Source: Trichoderma breve (taxonomy: Eukaryota > Ascomycota > Sordariomycetes > Hypocreales > Hypocreaceae). Taken from it: a stretch of DNA of 64,000 nucleotides. Below, piece after piece: positions 61,474 through 64,000 of this stretch. Position numbers and translations under genes: made by a program. The number at the start of each line of letters is the position of its first letter. Position 1 is the stretch's first letter. Below the pieces are notes generated by a model. That model did no database searches. It was not told where the DNA came from and saw nothing but the letters and a program-made list of their open reading frames with translations. The stretch is from NCBI RefSeq assembly GCF_028502605.1, contig NC_079232.1, forward strand, positions 4,836,001 to 4,900,000. The letters are read 5' to 3'.

Positions 61474-62616
61474 ATTTAGAGATCTTTCTCCCTCTCTGAG
61501 GTAATGAATATGTGCAAATGGTCTAGGTAGCAACAATTATAATTGTTAGGAAGCAAAGTTCGAGAGTGGTTGTTAGGCAGAACTGTGGTCTACTTCCAAT
61601 TAATTTGTCGTTGCACATGGTAAGATGTTTACGAAACCACCAAGCAGGGATTGGTAAATAAGGTATCAAAGGGCAACCATCTGTTCTAATTCATCATCAA
61701 ATACTCCATACTTCCGTAAATATTAGAGGAAAACAAGAGTATCTTCGTCCACGGTAGACTGCTAGATGTCGGATCGAAGTACAATTTCATGGCCTCCCAG
61801 GATATTGCTATTGCACAATTTTCCACCACCTCCAAACTCAATCTACCTGCTGATCCAATTTGAATCCCATTTTCACTCTTTTCGAACGAAATATCGCATC
61901 AGTGACAAAGAAAGCCCAACTGATTGAGTGGTTCACACATAAATCCGCAACAAAAGCTGAATGATTACAGGGTAAGTCGCTCCCCCCCCAATGCATCGGA
62001 ATCCTTACATAATCCCAAACGCGGGCAGCCAGCCACTCGCGCCACAGTTCATGCTTTAGCTGTGGAAAGTCGCCTCACATTCTCGACCTTGCCAATTTCC
62101 CAGTCAACCAAAAAGCGAAAAAAAGGCTGGCCTACTGGAAAAATCTTTGGCAAACGGAAGGCATCGCCAAACGGAGATCTTTTTTTGACATGAAGTTTTG
62201 AAGACGCGTGTCGCTGATGGTCCTGCATTGAGTACTGTGGAAGTCAACGAAATCGATCCTCATAGGAAGAATCTCTTAGTCGTCCGTGTGTGGCCGGTAA
62301 GTTGGTCCATCGCAGATGTCATCTTTTTCTTTGCCTCGTCTTTTATTCACGACGCCATGGACGCGCTCCTCAATGCTCATGGCTGTGAGATTCTCAAATC
62401 TTTTGGGTTGAAGAATGAATCTTGCCTAGTGGCATTATCGGCAGCATGAACAGTACCCATTCTTTATGAAATTCCGATACGCCCGTTTGCATCCATACAC
62501 CGATCTGCACGCTACATGCACATCAGATCATCCGCTCTGGGGCTTTTGTGATCTATTGCTTTCTGTATACATTTAAAAATTGCTGACAATCTACTCCATC
62601 AGATAATTGATTTGCG
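61474..62616. promoter_or_regulatory. Divergent intergenic region, cysteine-rich gene / BTB-bromodomain gene
   Basis: 1143 bp between two start codons that point away from each other; both promoters should be here. Open frames at 61924-62193 and 62198-62449 lack ATG-proximal support and any domain, and more likely belong to the 5' leader of the rightward gene. Confidence 0.5.
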
Positions 62617-64000
62617 ATGTCTTCCGAACCGCTCTCCAAAGAAGTCGTTGCCTCAGATGGCCCTGCCGCCAATGGCACCACAAACGTCACTGCGAACGGA
62701 ACTCCAAACGAGAATAAGGCTAGAAAACCATTTTCGTGGACGTAAGTTGATACGCCCTATCAGCCATTTTATTATGCAGACACTGACGCCTTTCATTGAA
62801 GCCAACCGCATCCCATCTTCGTAATCGTCTTAGTTGGCCCCAATGAGCAGCCGTTTGGCCTCCAGAAAGACTTCCTCTGCGATCGCTCCGAGTTTTATCG
62901 TAAGCATTTCGAAGAAAATGTCACAGAGAAAGCCTTGGAGCATATAGTGAAGCTCCCGGATGCGACACCCGAAGTATTTGGGCTTGTACAAAGTTATCTG
63001 TACACTGGAAAGATCACAGACGAGAGCACCAACGTCACTTCCTACGAATCTTTGGTTGGCCTTTGGAATCTGGGCCATAAACTTGCCGTCAAGGGGCTTT
63101 GTGAGCACACACTCGAGGCCATGGTAGACTGCCGACGAACCACCGGCCGAATTCCAGCAACGCCTCTCCTCATCCAGGTGTGGCGAGATACTCCAGAGGG
63201 TTCGTCCATTAGAGTTCTCTTGCTGTCTTGGGCGGCTGAGTACATGAGATCTTCAGATGCTCGCGCCGAATTTGCCAAGTCACTACCTCAAGAGGTCCTT
63301 AGCGAGCTTGTAGTCACAATGAGCTCGTTCGAGACGAATGCCCCGCCAGCTCCTGCTGTGGCTTCGGCGGCGCCTGCAGTTACCTCTGTGGCTGTTGTCT
63401 CTGCCCTCCCCCCGAGCTCCATCAAATCATCAAATACTTCAATTCCAACAATGCCTAGAAAGAACGTTCATTACCTTGATGAGGGACCTGATGAGGAAAC
63501 CCTTGCCGCGAAGAAGAAGGGTAGACGATCTAGCGCAGTTCCAGTCGACACAGGTTCATCCCGCAAGACGCATCGCAAGTCTGGCTCTTCCCCACCCCCC
63601 AAACCACAGAAGAGGCGCTCAAGCGCAGCCTTGTTAGAGGGCAAGACATTCTCAACTCAGCAGAAGCTCGATTTCTGCGCCGATTTATTGAACAGAATGC
63701 TCTCTGGGCCAGGTAAGTACCGCAGCATCACCGTCTACTATATTCACCGTAGTGTTTGCCTATGAACAACTGAATAACAACATTATAGGCTTTTGGACCC
63801 GGCTTGTTGGGCCTTTTCGAGAGCCCGTCGACCCTGTCGAGGATGGTGTGCCAGATTACTTTGACAAGGTCAAGAAGCCAATGGATCTTAGCACGGTCAA
63901 ACAGAAAATGGACCAGAAACAGTACACAACCGAAGAAGAATTCCTTGTCGACGTGCGACAAATATTTGACAACTGTTTCACGTACTGGAAGAAAGGCGAC
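62617..64000 (+). CDS. BTB/POZ-bromodomain protein (3' end beyond the window)
   Basis: Probable chromatin-associated regulator. Exons seen: 62617-62741, 62802-63712, and 63789 onward, still open at the window end. A Thr/Asn-rich start (MSSEPLSKEVVASDG) leads into a BTB domain at about residues 42-150 (HPIFVIVLVGPNEQPFGLQK, FYRKHFEENVTEKALEHIVK, FGLVQSYLYTGKI, LVGLWNLGHKLAVKGLCEHT). A low-complexity Ala/Pro/Ser linker follows, then a basic segment (AAKKKGRRSSAVP, RKTHRKSGSSPPPKPQKRRS) that may be a nuclear signal. The bromodomain begins at QQKLDFCADLLNRMLSG and FWTRLVGPFREPVDP, then PDYFDKVKKPMDLSTVKQKM and DVRQIFDNCFTYWKKGD. The usual acetyl-lysine-contacting Asn (NCxxYN) is replaced by Trp (NCFTYW). 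The start is the ATG joining in phase to the BTB exon. Confidence 0.85.

Overview
The window is nuclear DNA of a filamentous ascomycete, almost certainly a Trichoderma (Hypocreales). Genes carry short spliceosomal introns (about 50-120 nt, GTAAGT-like donors, CTAAC/CTGAC-like branch sites). The protein at 42444-43673 (-) is a near-match to Trichoderma CRE1/CreA as I remember it, including the [18 protein letters not shown] start and the [10 protein letters not shown] end. The species is not settled: the N-terminus carries a few residues (DSDAEQGSG) that I do not remember in the T. reesei protein. I found no tRNA, rRNA, CRISPR array or intact transposon.

Layout. 92-5606 (+): a 15-exon ABCC/MRP-type ABC transporter, convergent with a conserved protein of unknown function (5823-7335, -). 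An 8.5-kb stretch without recognisable genes precedes an Ndt80/PhoG-family transcription factor of the VIB-1/XprG type (15856-18854, +), which is followed by another 5.5 kb without genes. 24338-31894 is a compact housekeeping block: bifunctional folate enzyme HPPK-DHPS (-), nitronate monooxygenase (+), the ArfGAP Glo3 (-) and mitochondrial Tim21 (+). Then come 10.5 kb without genes, the carbon-catabolite repressor gene cre1 (42444-43673, -), and a 7.7-kb upstream desert. 51347-51745 (+) is a small VOC/glyoxalase-fold protein and 52556-54148 (+) a Rad55-like RAD51 paralogue. After another 5.2-kb desert, 59364-61473 (-) is a cysteine-rich protein of unknown function, and at the right edge (62617 onward, +) a BTB/POZ-bromodomain protein is cut by the window end.

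How the genes fit together. Two regulators of carbon and nutrient response, VIB-1-like and CRE1, lie about 24 kb apart, each in a very large non-coding territory, with ordinary housekeeping genes between them. The cre1 upstream region holds a dense cluster of CRE1-type SYGGRG sites, including a perfect 14-bp palindrome, as expected for autoregulation. The deserts also hold a dispersed 9-bp word, TACGGAGTA/TACTCCGTA (at least nine exact copies, all outside coding exons), and one 29-bp tandem repeat that begins with the same core. Two introns are best explained by GC-AG splice sites.

The exon models were built by hand from reading frame, splice consensus and protein continuity. Every complete model sums to a multiple of three, but none is confirmed by transcript data. 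Family names come from recognising motifs, not from a database search.
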